A stretch of 64,000 nucleotides of DNA from Vibrio maritimus (GCA_003263775.1 JYJJ01000056.1:1-64000); one strand, 5' to 3'; positions 10,191 to 21,017 are shown, numbered from the stretch's first letter. Numbers and translations: made by a program. Notes: a model not told the origin generated them from the letters alone.

Positions 10191-11002
10191 CTACCATTCA
10201 ATATTAACGATGTTCGGCGTAAGACGATGTCGATAGATGGGCAGTTTTGCCACCACACGCTGCCAACGAGACCACCGTTGACAATGCTTATCGATGGGTG
10301 AATCTATCGAGACTCTGTATGTCCACGGTAGCCAGTGAAGCAGCTTATCAAGCGGCTTTCGCATGCCATGTTGATAGCGCTCGCAGCCCATCTTTTGTCC
10401 GAGATGACTCGCAGTGAGATCACCTGCCAGCACCAAGCAGGCTTTGGCGTGTTGAAAGTGACAACCGATGGCTTGTACAAAGTGCGCTATTCGTGATTCG
10501 GTTTGCTCTAGTAGAGCGTGTTCACACACAACAAAAATCGGTTTGTCCGCAGGAATCAATAGTGTCGACAACCAGCTCATATCATCAATCGAACCACAGA
10601 TGAGTGAGTAGCGCTCACTTTTGTGAAACAGCCTTTGGCGCCAAACCAAATGCTCATTGGTATCCACTTCCAGCCAGTGACAGCGGCCATTATCTAAACG
10701 GTAGAAACGGGTATCAAGGCGCGCGCGACATTAATGACCCAACTATCTGGGTTAGTCTCAAGAAATCGCTTAACTTGCAAATCGCAAAGCTGAGTTAGGG
10801 TGGCGTGAAGTAACTGGCTTTGGTCAACATTACCCGTGAGGCAATCCGGCGCAAGTTGGCAACGGCGACAGGCATGGGCAGCGATGGGGTCATAGATGAT
10901 GCCATCATCCAGCAAACTTTCACGACTGCGAAACCACAGCGGCTTGAGCAGTTTACTCGGTACATCTAAGGGAATGCTTTGACGATTGTTTCGATTGTCC
11001 AT
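10191..11002 (-). CDS. LCMT-family class I SAM-dependent methyltransferase, frameshifted
   Basis: The two halves join into one protein of about 270 residues if one base is restored near 10724; the join recreates the INVGA-x-LDTRFYRLD motif of the leucine carboxyl methyltransferase/PPM family, which binds S-adenosylmethionine and methylates carboxyl or hydroxyl groups on proteins or small molecules. ATG 11002 is chosen because GGAGGC lies just upstream. The N-terminal part has three clustered cysteines (ACRRC...DC). A Fur box lies 58-78 bases upstream, so iron regulation is likely. The substrate is unknown. Confidence 0.7.
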
Positions 11003-11059
11003 ACTGCCTCCATGCATAGAGGTACAGATGATAATCGCTCTCAACAATCATTTCAAGAT

Positions 11060-11080
11060 AAATGATATTGGTTATCATTT
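11060..11080. promoter_or_regulatory. Fur box upstream of the LCMT-like methyltransferase
   Basis: Palindrome with 8-bp perfect arms (AAATGATA/TATCATTT) around a 5-base centre, matching the Fur consensus of alternating GATAAT-like hexamers. It lies upstream of the methyltransferase and downstream of the Csr RNA terminator, so it most likely serves the methyltransferase. Confidence 0.65.
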
Positions 11081-11099
11081 ACATGGTGATTTCAGACGT

Positions 11100-11470
11100 A
11101 AAAAAAGCGACAGGCGGACCTGTCGCTTTCCATCACCATAGGGGGTGAAATTGTTGGCACTCTTTGAATGCCTCACAAATATCCATTTGTTATTTGTGCT
11201 TCCACTGCTAATTCTTGTTTGTCATCGTCCTGATGCGTTTTCACGATCCCTGGCAAAACCTTTTGCTCGAGTTCTTCCTAAACCCTGTCCATTTGTTTTC
11301 TCATCCTGAGAATAGTCGACCATCCGTATCTGCTCACACTCCGAGTCTGAGCGATGTCCTTATTATTATTTTTGGCAATCCTCGCCAAACATCCTTGAAG
11401 ACCTTCTTGGTCTGAAATCCTTGTGTCAGCATCCTGTCGACAAGGAACAATTTACCTGACTCAGAATGGA
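11100..11470 (-). ncRNA. csrB: CsrB-type small RNA that sequesters CsrA
   Basis: No coding frame is convincing here, but the minus strand carries eight AGGA motifs and at least seven further GGA motifs in about 370 bases, the pattern of RNAs that titrate the translational regulator CsrA. It ends in a strong terminator: stem GCGACAGG/CCTGTCGC (11107-11126) with seven T (11100-11106). The 5' end is approximate, set from a possible -10 element TGCTAG at 11478-11483. Which Vibrio Csr paralogue this is cannot be told from the sequence alone. Confidence 0.75.
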
Positions 11471-11715
11471 AGACAACCTAGCACAACCTTTTTTCTAGTT
11501 CGCAACAACACACAAACAATTAAAATGATATAAATCATCACCTTAACCATCAATGACGGCACTTTTTCGCTAACAAGTATGGCAAATATCTCACAAAGCA
11601 TCTGGATAACTCGCCAATCACGCTCAAACGACATCAAGATCGAAGTGAGATCTGAATCACCCAATGCGCGATACCAGTACCAACAGATATGCCAAAAACA
11701 ACGCTACCCGAGCAC

Positions 11716-11751
11716 CAAAAACAACAATGCCCCTTCATCAGAAGAGGCATT
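11716..11751 (-). terminator. terminator of the cytochrome c4 gene
   Basis: A perfect 11-bp stem (11726-11736 with 11741-11751, one G-T pair) and a 4-base loop, followed on the minus strand by GTTGTTTTT. It lies about 85 bases past the cytochrome stop. The remaining bases between here and the Csr RNA (11471-11715) hold no recognisable gene and probably the Csr RNA promoter region. Confidence 0.8.
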
Positions 11752-11836
11752 GCAAGCTCGGTTTGGCGTTAAAGAAACCAGTGTTTAGACATTAAACAAA
11801 CTAGTTAGGCTGCTAGTTTTTGTAACGCGGTTCGGT

Positions 11837-12454
11837 TTAGTGAAGACCGCCCACGTATTTAGAAAGAACGTCGATGTCTTCGTCGTTCAGCTTTTTGGCG
11901 ATATCACGCATCATAGCGTTCATGTCGTTGGCACGATCGCCGCTGCGGAATTTCTCTAGCTGTGATTTCACATACTCAGCATGCTGACCAGAGATTTTTG
12001 GGAATCCTGATAGCTCAGTACCGTTACCACGTGGACCATGACAGGCGATACACGCGGTAATTCCACGCTCAGCGTCACCAGCGGTGTAAAGAACTTTACC
12101 CACTTCAACCACATTTTCAGGAGTACTATTGGCTGCGATTGGCATAGACGCATAGTAAGCTGCAAGATCCGCCATATCTTCCTCAGATAGTGGCATTGCC
12201 ATACCACTCATCACAGGATCATAACGACCTTGCTTACCACCACTTGTCATACCAAGTTTTAGGTCTTTCAGTTGTTTTTCAATATATTTTGCGTGCTGTC
12301 CTGCGATGCTTGGGTACATCGTTAGCAGACTGTTACCGTCCGCTCCATGACACGCTACACACGTTTGGGATTTTGCTTTACCAGCTTCAATATCGCCTTG
12401 GGCCCATACTGAGCAGCTGACTACAAGACTCAAGATTAGCGCTAATTTTTTCAT
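11837..12454 (-). CDS. periplasmic dihaem cytochrome c4
   Basis: A 205-residue secreted protein with a signal peptide cleaved after about residue 19 (WAQ). Two CxxCH haem-binding motifs, C32-H36 and C135-H139, mark the two cytochrome c domains, each followed by a conserved methionine region. Cytochrome c4 passes electrons from the bc1 complex to terminal oxidases such as cbb3. Its position next to engB is common in Vibrio. Confidence 0.92.
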   Translation of the reverse strand: MKKLALILSLVVSCSVWAQGDIEAGKAKSQTCVACHGADGNSLLTMYPSIAGQHAKYIEKQLKDLKLGMTSGGKQGRYDPVMSGMAMPLSEEDMADLAAYYASMPIAANSTPENVVEVGKVLYTAGDAERGITACIACHGPRGNGTELSGFPKISGQHAEYVKSQLEKFRSGDRANDMNAMMRDIAKKLNDEDIDVLSKYVGGLH

Positions 12455-12661
12455 GACATTCCATTATAATTATCAAGCTTCCAGTACCACTATACGCCTC
12501 GCAAAACCCTACAGATTGGTGTCAAAGGGACAAAATAAGGTAACGCGGGCAATTAATACCGATCATGGTACAATGTGTGGCCATATGCCGAGCACGGTTA
12601 TTTTACACAATTTCACAAAAAAGTAATCAATCGACTACACAAAGTCGAGATGGAGTTAACA

Positions 12662-13318
12662 GTGAGCGTAAAAATTCATTATCAAAACACGCATTTCATT
12701 ACAAGTGCACCCGATATTCGTCACTTGCCAGAGGATGAAGGGATCGAAATTGCGTTTGCAGGACGCTCCAATGCAGGTAAATCCAGTTCACTGAACCGCC
12801 TTACTAACCAAAGAGCACTGGCGAAAACCAGTAAAACACCAGGCCGTACCCAGTTGATTAACCTTTTCAAGGTTGATGAAGGTTGTCACATCGTTGACTT
12901 GCCTGGATACGGCTTTGCTCAAGTTCCACTTGAGATGAAAAAGAAATGGCAAAAATCGCTAGGCGAATATTTGCAGAAACGTCGCTGCCTGAAAGGCTTA
13001 GTGGTATTGATGGACATTCGTCACCCAATGAAAGACCTTGACCAGCAGTTAATTGAATGGGCTGTTGAGTCTGGTATTCCAGTTCAGGTTCTTCTGACAA
13101 AAGCAGACAAGCTGAAAAGTGGTGCTCGCAAAGCACAAGTGCTGAAGATCCGTGAAGCAGCACTGGCATTTGGCGGTGATGTGCAAGTCGACCCGTTTTC
13201 GTCACTAAAAGGCATTGGTGTTGATCAATTACGAAATAAACTCGACACCTGGTTTGCCCCTGCGTTTGCACACCTTGAGGAAGCTGACGAATTAGGAGAT
13301 GGTGAGCAGGACGCTTAA
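12662..13318 (+). CDS. engB: ribosome biogenesis GTPase EngB (YihA/YsxC)
   Basis: GTPase needed for large ribosomal subunit assembly. The GTG at 12662 is chosen because it follows a GGAG site and gives the family's N-terminus ending in SAPDIRHLP; the open frame extends 29 codons further upstream to 12575. The 218-residue product has the G1 loop [10 protein letters not shown]3 DLPGYG and G4 TKAD. It is divergent from cytochrome c4 and next to spf and polA, as in E. coli. Confidence 0.93.
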   Translation: MSVKIHYQNTHFITSAPDIRHLPEDEGIEIAFAGRSNAGKSSSLNRLTNQRALAKTSKTPGRTQLINLFKVDEGCHIVDLPGYGFAQVPLEMKKKWQKSLGEYLQKRRCLKGLVVLMDIRHPMKDLDQQLIEWAVESGIPVQVLLTKADKLKSGARKAQVLKIREAALAFGGDVQVDPFSSLKGIGVDQLRNKLDTWFAPAFAHLEEADELGDGEQDA

Positions 13319-13373
13319 CTGTCTTTGGTGGTAAAAACACTCTTTCGGTAGTAAAACACCATCCTACAGAAAC

Positions 13374-13435
13374 AAAACGCCCCGCCTTCCTGGCAGGGCA
13401 ATGGGAGAGAGAAGATTTAGTATTATTGTTTGTTT
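13374..13435 (-). ncRNA. possible short RNA beside spf
   Basis: On the minus strand an 8-bp GC-rich hairpin (13379-13386 with 13392-13399) is followed by GTTTT, and is preceded by A/T-rich sequence with TACTAA- and AATAAT-like -10 candidates. A short RNA downstream of spf has been described in other Vibrionaceae (VSsrna24), and this would fit in position and size. The hairpin could instead be a weak bidirectional terminator for engB. The rest of the gap up to spf (13436-13716) shows no gene. Confidence 0.4.
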
Positions 13436-13716
13436 CAAGCATCTATGAAGCTTTCAAACAATGCAATCACCAGCCATACAAAGTGTGAGCTAGTCTTCTC
13501 TTACCATCCCACTTTCCACAATACTCACACCCCAATAAAGTCTTATATTTCAGACAGTAAAACTCTGTTCACTCGCTGTCTCTCTACGCTTGATTCTAGT
13601 TGAGAATTATACAAAGTGTGAAGGTCGTTTAATTACAGAATTTGGTAATCGAATGTCGTAATGACGAGGAGAGAAAAGTGACAATGGGCACGTTAAAAAA
13701 TTTTCTTTGCCACAAG

Positions 13717-13821
13717 AAAAAACGCCCCAGTCAAATACTGACTGGGGCGGCTGAATCAGCCTAATCCAATAACGTGAAACAAAAGGTCTGAAAGATAGAA
13801 CATCTTACCTCTGTACCCTAC
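13717..13821 (-). ncRNA. spf: Spot 42 RNA
   Basis: The 105-base RNA begins with the same GTAGGGTACAGAGGTAAGAT sequence as E. coli Spot 42 and ends with the same GCCCCAGTC.../GACTGGGGC terminator and T run. Spot 42 is an Hfq-dependent repressor of catabolic genes, itself repressed by CRP-cAMP. A promoter with TTTCAT (13852-13857) and TACATT (13829-13834), spacer 17, fits the start. It lies between engB and polA exactly as in E. coli. Confidence 0.97.
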
Positions 13822-13935
13822 GCGTTCTAATGTACAACAAGTGATCAGGAAATGAAACTATTTTTGTAGTTTTTTTTCATGAAGTTTTTGTTAATAGACA
13901 TAAGTTGCTTAGATGCATGAACTTTTTTAACATCG

Positions 13936-13963
13936 AAAAAAAGCCAGCGACTGTGCGCTGGCT
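13936..13963 (-). terminator. terminator of polA
   Basis: Stem AGCCAGCG/CGCTGGCT (13942-13949 with 13956-13963) followed on the minus strand by seven T, 35 bases after the polA stop. Confidence 0.85.
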
Positions 13964-13996
13964 CATGTTAATTTAATAATTTAGCTCAAATAATGA

Positions 13997-16785
13997 CTAG
14001 TGAGCCTGATCCCAGTTGTCTCCGTGACCTGCATCGGCAACAAGTGGTACAGCTAATTCTGCTGCAGATTCCATCAGTTTTTGTACTTTACTTTCAATTT
14101 CGCCTAAAGATGACGATTCCACTTCAAAAACCAGTTCATCGTGCACTTGCATCAGTAGTTTAACTTTGCCATCACCTTCGGCTTGGATCCATTCATCCAC
14201 CAACAGCATCGCTTTCTTAATGATGTCAGCAGCAGTACCTTGCATTGGCGCGTTGATTGCTGCACGCTCCGCTGCTTTGCGACGCATGCCATTACGAGAC
14301 TTAATCTCAGGTAGGTGCAGTCTGCGACCAAAGATGGTTTCGACATAGCCTTTTTCAGTCGCTAACGCACGCGTGTCTTCCATATATTGCATCACACCTG
14401 GGTAGCGCTCGAAATAGGTATCCATATATTGCTGCGCTTCACCACGAGGAATGCCGAGCTGCTTAGACAGACCGAACGCACTCATGCCATAGATAAGACC
14501 GAAGTTAACCGCTTTGGCACGGCGACGCTGTTCACTAGTTACTTGGTCGATGTCGACACCAATGATCTCCGCCGCTGTCGCAGCGTGGATATCTTTACCT
14601 TGTCTAAACGCATCCAGTAGTGCTTTATCACCTGATAGGTGTGCCATGATACGAAGTTCAATCTGAGAGTAATCCACCGCAAGGATCTTCCAGCCATGTG
14701 GAGCAACAAACGCCTGACGAATGCGTCGGCCTTCATCGTTACGGATAGGAATGTTCTGTAAGTTTGGATCGGTCGATGACAAACGACCAGTTGCAGTGAC
14801 AGCCTGATGATAAGACGTGTGTACTCGACCCGTTTCTGGGTTGATCATCTTCGGCAGCTTATCTGTGTAGGTGGATTTGAGTTTCGCTAGGCCGCGATAC
14901 TCCAAAATCAACTTCGGCAGTGGGTAATCCAACGCAACTCTTGCAGCACCTCTTCATTGGTAGAAGGTGCGCCAGAGGGTGTTTTCTTGAGTACTGGCAA
15001 GCCCATTTTCTCAAAGAAGATCGCTTGTAGCTGTTTCGGTGAGCTCAAGTTGAACTCTTCTCCAGCAATCTCATAAGCTTTCTGCTCTAGCTCATCTAGA
15101 CGCGCAGCGATCTCTTGAGATTGAGCACCCAACAGCATGTCGTCAATCAACACACCAGTGCGCTCGATGCGAGATAACACAGGCACTAATGGCACTTCGA
15201 TTTCTTGATAAACGCGGTTCAGGGCGTCGTTTTTCTCAAGCTCTGCATTAATACGCTGATGAAGGCGCAAAGTCACATCCGCATCTTCTGCCGCGTATGG
15301 CGCAGCCTGATCCATCTCGATTTGGTTGAAAGTCAGTTGCGACTTGCCTTTACCGGCAATTTGCTCGAATGAGATGCAGCTATGCTGCAAAAAGCGCAGC
15401 GCCAAGCTGTCCATATCGTGCTTACCGCCGACACTGTTGTAGACGTAAGAAGCGAGCATGGTGTCGTATTTGATGCCCTTCAGCTCAATACCATAGCGTG
15501 CAATCACACTAGCATCGTACTTAAGGTTTTGACCGACTTTCACTACGTTGTCGTCTTCAAGCAACGGCTTTAATTGTTCAAGAACCCAATCACGGTCAAG
15601 CTGCTCTGGTGCGCCCATGTAGTCGTGCGCAACAGGCAGATAAGCGGCCACGCCTTCTTCGGTCGCAAACGACAGACCGATAAGATTCGCTACCATATAA
15701 TCCAAACTGTCCGTCTCAGTATCGAACGCAATCACTGAAGCCGCTTTTAGCTTCTCTAGCCATTCAGCAAACTGCTCTTCGGTTAGGATGGTTTCGTACT
15801 GGCTGCGGTCAATTTTCACGGCTGATGTGTCCATCGCAGGTGCATCGTCATCGCTAGAAATGCGTTTTGCTGCACTCTCTACGGCTTGCACCTCGCCCGT
15901 ACCACCTTCAAGAAGCTCATTGAGCCAAGATTTAAAGGTCAGTTGGCCGTACAGCTTGGTCAGCTCATCAACGTTTGGTGTCTCTTTCAGCAGAGATTCA
16001 GGGGTACAATCGAGTTCCACATCCAGTTTGATGGTCGCAAGATCGTAAGAAAGCAGTGCATTTTCTTTGTTCTCAGTCAGCTTCTTAGCCATGGTTTTTG
16101 AACCACGGAAGCCAAGAGGGGCGATATCGTCGAGTCTATCGTAAAGGTCTTTAATGCCACCGATGCCTTGCAATAGTGCTGTTGCTGTTTTGTCACCTAC
16201 ACCAGGTACACCAGGGATGTTATCCACTTTATCGCCCATCAGTGCGAGGTAGTCGATAATAAGCTCAGGTGGAATACCAAACTTATCCACTACGCCTGCT
16301 CTGTCCATCACCACATTGGTCATGGTGTTGATAAGGGTAACGTTATCATCAACCAGTTGAGCCATATCTTTATCGCCCGTGCTGATCAATACCGGCATAC
16401 CCGCTTGTGATGCTTGATGCGCCAAAGTACCAATGACATCATCCGCTTCCACGCCCGGCACACAGATAAGCGGTAAACCCATCGCACGAATCACGTTATG
16501 CAAAGGTTCAATTTGGCAGCGAAGATCATCCGGCATAGGAGGACGGTTTGCCTTGTACTCTGGGTACATATCATCACGGAATGTTTTGCCCTTGGCATCA
16601 AATACCACCGCAATACGATCAGAGGCAAACTGACGCATCATGCTTCGTAGCATGTTAACAACACCGTAAACCGCATTGGTTGGAATTTCGCCATTGCTCA
16701 TCGTTTCTGGATAAGCATGAAATGCTCGATAGAGATAAGAAGAACCATCGATAAGGATCAATGGGTTGTCTGGTATTTGCGCCAT
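13997..16785 (-). CDS. polA: DNA polymerase I, frameshifted
   Basis: Repair and Okazaki-fragment polymerase. The upstream part holds the 5'-3' exonuclease ([12 protein letters not shown], then the GDKDMAQL and [14 protein letters not shown] motifs) and the 3'-5' proofreading domain with [11 protein letters not shown]. The downstream part holds the polymerase motifs [14 protein letters not shown] (A), [14 protein letters not shown] (B) and [10 protein letters not shown] (C). One base is missing near 14935 (the join would read [13 protein letters not shown]), so two open frames of 625 and 311 residues appear where one of about 930 is expected. All domains are present. Confidence 0.95.
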
Positions 16786-17139
16786 GTTTAGTTGTCCAAA
16801 ATTTTTGGTAGTGATCTATAAGGATGCCATGACTCGCAGCGCGATGCTACGCTCTTTCACTGTCTATATACACAGTTACCAAATTAAACTGCGTTCTTGC
16901 ACCCCTCAGCCTGTGGATAAATCTGTTTATAGAGTTGTTTTAACAAATGATAAAGTTATTCAAGGCTATCAGAAAACAAATATAAACCACTGTAATTAAA
17001 GCATTAAATATCAGATCCCCCACCCTTACCATGATCCTTCTCGGATCATGCCATGTGGAAAACCTAATTTTGCGTTTAATGTCAGCGATAGGATTATATT
17101 CTAGTCAGAGTGTGCAATTAATCTGCAAAGAGTAGATAG
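16786..17139. other. polA upstream region with DnaA box and hairpin
   Basis: The gap between polA and the ryhB terminator holds no convincing gene. A perfect DnaA-box sequence (TTATCCACA, minus strand) lies at 16912-16920 and an 8-bp hairpin CATGATCC/GGATCATG with a 5-base loop at 17030-17050, not followed by T. The polA promoter should also be here. Confidence 0.4.
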
Positions 17140-17324
17140 AAAAAAAGCGACACCAAAGGTGTCGCCTAGCAATAATTTAAGGAGGTTATCTCGTTTAACG
17201 AGTACGGCTAACCAACTAAAAGCTATAAATACACTGGAAGCAATGTGAGCAATGTCGTGTCAAAAAAGAACCGATTAAGTGAACTGAGCCATGTCGCTAG
17301 TTGTTTAACCTTTTCCCTTAGGAC
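17140..17324 (-). ncRNA. ryhB: RyhB iron-regulated small RNA
   Basis: The RNA contains the RyhB core ACGACATTGCTCACATTGCT, identical to that of E. coli, and ends with stem GCGACACC/GGTGTCGC and a T run at 17140-17165. It is about 185 bases, clearly longer than the 90-base E. coli RNA and in line with the long RyhB known in V. cholerae, which also lies near hemB and polA. RyhB uses Hfq to repress mRNAs of iron-containing proteins during iron limitation. Confidence 0.93.
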
Positions 17325-17330
17325 GAGTTA

Positions 17331-17359
17331 ATAGTAATCATTCTCATTTAATGCGTCAA
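17331..17359 (-). promoter_or_regulatory. ryhB promoter with overlapping Fur box
   Basis: TTGACG (17354-17359) and TACTAT (17331-17336) with a perfect 17-base spacer. Between and over them runs AATGAGAATGATTACTATT, a good Fur-box match, so Fur-Fe2+ should block RNA polymerase directly. Confidence 0.85.
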
Positions 17360-17398
17360 CCACTAATTGAGAATATTTATCATTTAATTTCTGACCAC

Positions 17399-17423
17399 AA
17401 AAAAGCCGGCGTAGTGCCGGCTT
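17399..17423 (-). terminator. terminator of hemB
   Basis: Stem AAGCCGGC/GCCGGCTT with a 5-base loop followed on the minus strand by T residues, just after the hemB stop. Confidence 0.85.
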
Positions 17424-17441
17424 CTCATGTCGCGGTGTTTA

Positions 17442-18518
<1,077 letters not shown>

Positions 18519-18596
18519 TCATGCTAGTAGTAAAATTGGAAAATGCTAAACCACAAACGATATACTGAGGATATTACTCACCAAATTTAGTTAGCC

Positions 18597-19358
18597 ATGA
18601 TAGATACACACGCCCATATTTACGCCGCCGAATTCGACCAAGACCGCGATGAAGTGGTACAGCGCGCACTTGATGCCGGTATTGAGCACATTTTACTGCC
18701 GAACATCGATCTCGACTCCATAGAGCCTATGCTGGCGACTGAAGCGGCTTATCCACAAGTATGCCGCTCAATGATGGGTCTGCATCCATGCTATGTAGAT
18801 GCTAATGTCGATCAAACGCTCGACACCATTCATTCTTGGTTCGACAAGCATAACTTTATTGCTGTAGGTGAAATTGGTATCGACTTGTACTGGGATAAAA
18901 CCTATCGCAAAGAACAAGAGTACGCCTTCATCACTCAGTTGAAGTGGGCCAAAGAGATGAACCTACCAGTGGTGATCCACACTCGAGATTCGATTGAAGA
19001 GACATTAGCTCTGCTTAAATCCGAGCAAAATGGCGACTTGCGCGGCGTGTTTCACTGCTTCGGCGGCTCAATTGAAGAAGCGAAAGCCATTAACGATCTT
19101 GGCTTTCACCTCGGCCTTGGCGGCGTCTCTACCTTTAAAAACTCGGGCATGGACAAGGTGATTCCACAGCTAGATTTGAGCAAAGTGATTCTAGAAACCG
19201 ACTGCCCTTACCTAGCACCGGTACCACATCGTGGGAAACGCAATGAGCCAGCGTATACTGATCTGGTGCTAAAACGCGTAGCAGACCTCACCGAATTAAG
19301 TAGTAAAAAAGTGGCACAGATAACAACAAACAATGCAAAATCACTGTTTTCATTGTAG
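18597..19358 (+). CDS. tatD: TatD-family metal-dependent nuclease
   Basis: A 253-residue TIM-barrel hydrolase. Metal-binding motifs are DTHAHI at the N-terminus, GEIGIDLYW near the middle, HTRDS, FHCFGG and ETDCPYL near the C-terminus. TatD proteins are DNases with 3'-5' exonuclease activity linked to DNA repair, despite the name; the gene is divergent here from hemB and convergent with tatABC. Confidence 0.92.
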   Translation: MIDTHAHIYAAEFDQDRDEVVQRALDAGIEHILLPNIDLDSIEPMLATEAAYPQVCRSMMGLHPCYVDANVDQTLDTIHSWFDKHNFIAVGEIGIDLYWDKTYRKEQEYAFITQLKWAKEMNLPVVIHTRDSIEETLALLKSEQNGDLRGVFHCFGGSIEEAKAINDLGFHLGLGGVSTFKNSGMDKVIPQLDLSKVILETDCPYLAPVPHRGKRNEPAYTDLVLKRVADLTELSSKKVAQITTNNAKSLFSL

Positions 19359-19512
19359 TTTTTCATAATTTATTACTCATTCCGTGACAGAGATCTAGTT
19401 TGGTGTACACAAGATAACGTCAAGTTAACGTAGAATATGCATCACTTTTATATGCCACCACCGACAAAGGAAGTGTGGCAAAGATCACGCAGTTCTGTCT
19501 CGGAGGTGGAGT

Positions 19513-19629
19513 ATGTGTCAACATGGAAATCTATTGCAACGTCAGCATCGCACATTTTGGCAAAAGCTAATGGGCGTGAAAGAAGTGTATGTATGCTCTA
19601 ATTGCGGTTACGTTCTGAAAATCCGCTAA
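19513..19629 (+). CDS. 38-residue zinc-ribbon-like small protein
   Basis: A short frame with an excellent ribosome binding site (GGAGGTGG, eight bases before ATG). It begins MCQHGN and ends with CSNCGYVLKIR, giving C2, H4, C28 and C31 as likely metal ligands, so it looks like half of a zinc ribbon. It has its own leader and is followed by a terminator. Function unknown; no partner gene is evident apart from tatD upstream. Confidence 0.7.
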   Translation: MCQHGNLLQRQHRTFWQKLMGVKEVYVCSNCGYVLKIR

Positions 19630-19699
19630 CCTTAAAGCTCAGTTGTCAGAAAGAAAAAGCCAATATTGCTGCAACCAAGAATGCCACAACAAAGAATAC

Positions 19700-19739
19700 A
19701 GATATAAAAATAGCGGCCTAAGCCGCTATTTTTATATCT
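19700..19739. terminator. bidirectional terminator with 18-bp stem
   Basis: A perfect 18-bp inverted repeat (19700-19717 with 19722-19739) around loop CTAA. A/T-rich arms provide a T run on both strands, so it can end both the small zinc-ribbon gene and the convergent tatC transcript. Confidence 0.85.
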
Positions 19740-19768
19740 AAGATGATGTCATCAATTCATCACAAGCT

Positions 19769-20520
19769 TTACTCTTGCTCAGCCTCTTCGCTGTCATCTG
19801 GCTTACGCGTATAGAAACGCGCAAAGAACAGTCCCACTTCAAACAGCAAACACATAGGAATCGCGAGCAGAGTTTGTGAAATCATATCCGGTGGAGTGAG
19901 GAGCATCCCCACGATAAACGCCCCGACTACGATATACGGACGCTTCTGCTTCAAGCTTTCAACATCCGTCGCCCCAGTCCAACACAGCAAGATAATGGCC
20001 ACCGGCACTTCAAACGCAATACCGAACGCTAAAAATAGCGCCAATACAAAGTCCAGATAACTGGAAATATCGGTGGCGAACTCTACGCCACCAAGCGATA
20101 TCGCAGTGAAAAAGCCAAACACCAACGGAAACACCACAAAGTACGCGAACGCTACACCGCAATAAAACAGCAGTGAGCTCGAGAACATCAATGGCATGAC
20201 CAACTTTTTCTCATGCTTGTACAAACCCGGTGCGACAAATGCCCATACCTGATAAAGAATATAAGGCACGGCAACAAACACCGATGCAATCAAAGTAAGT
20301 TTAAGCGGAGTAAAGAATGGCGATGCGACATCGGTGGCGATCATGGTCGCCCCTCTGGCAATCTTTCTACCAAAGGCTTAGAAACGAAATCGTAAATATT
20401 GCCAGAGAAATAGACCAAGGCTAAGAACACCACCAACACTGCGACAATCGCACGCAATAGTCGGTTACGAAGCTCTAACAGATGGCTAATCAAAGGCTGT
20501 GTCTGTTCGACGGAAGACAT
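19769..20520 (-). CDS. tatC: twin-arginine translocase subunit TatC, frameshifted
   Basis: Inner-membrane receptor for folded twin-arginine substrates. The true start is ATG at 20520, giving an N-terminus like [20 protein letters not shown]; one G is missing near 20351 inside ERLPEG-A, which moves the rest (from MIATD) to another frame. Restored length is about 250 residues with six membrane segments. It is last in the tatA-tatB-tatC operon. Confidence 0.93.
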
Positions 20521-20589
20521 GAAAACCTCGAATAAAATACCGTGAAGATGGGCAAACTAGCGGCCTATCCACGGGAGACATATATACAG

Positions 20590-20614
20590 ACAAGGGCTGA
20601 TGCTCAGCCCTTGT
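20590..20614 (-). other. intercistronic hairpin spanning the tatB stop
   Basis: Perfect 11-bp stem (20590-20600 with 20604-20614) and a 3-base loop, beginning in the last codons of tatB and ending in the tatB-tatC gap. No T run follows, so it is not a normal terminator; it may stabilise the upstream message or lower tatC expression relative to tatAB. Confidence 0.5.
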
Positions 20615-21017
20615 TTAGATCTTTTTCTGGAGACTCATTCTCGGCAGGCTTGGCAGGCTTGGCAGGCTCTGGTTGCACCGTCTCTTGTGGACGGGAATCA
20701 GATTCTGCAGTTGTCGCCTTGTCACTTGCATAAGGACGGGTGACTTCTTTTGCCGCCTGCTTCAATTCTTCTACCGAACTTTTCAGTTCCGGTGAGAGGT
20801 CTTCCATGCCCATTTTCTCAGCTTTTCGCAGGTTCTCTTGAAGCTCTTGAACTTTAAGCTCATGCGACAGCTCGTCTTTGACGTTGTTCGCCATCGCTTT
20901 TGCTGAGCTGATAAAACGAGAAACACTTCGGATAGCCGTTGGTAGGCGCTCTGGTCCCAGAACCACCAAACCAACTACAGAGATGAGTACCAGTTCCCAA
21001 AAACCGATATCAAACAC
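20604..21017 (-). CDS. tatB: twin-arginine translocase subunit TatB
   Basis: A 137-residue protein with one N-terminal membrane helix ([20 protein letters not shown] in parts) containing the conserved E8 and a GP hinge (GPERLP), an amphipathic helix and a long charged, low-complexity C-terminus with PAKPAKPAE repeats. It forms the substrate-binding complex with TatC. It lies three bases after tatA. Confidence 0.95.
   Translation of the reverse strand: MFDIGFWELVLISVVGLVVLGPERLPTAIRSVSRFISSAKAMANNVKDELSHELKVQELQENLRKAEKMGMEDLSPELKSSVEELKQAAKEVTRPYASDKATTAESDSRPQETVQPEPAKPAKPAENESPEKDLNKG

Noticed and set aside
11461..11788. Short open frames near the Csr RNA
   Set aside because: No ribosome binding sites, composition unlike proteins, and the region is explained by RNA, its promoter and a terminator.
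13997..16785. Two separate genes: a stand-alone exonuclease and a small polymerase
   Set aside because: The sequences join exactly into DNA polymerase I with one restored base and overlap by only about 25 bases.
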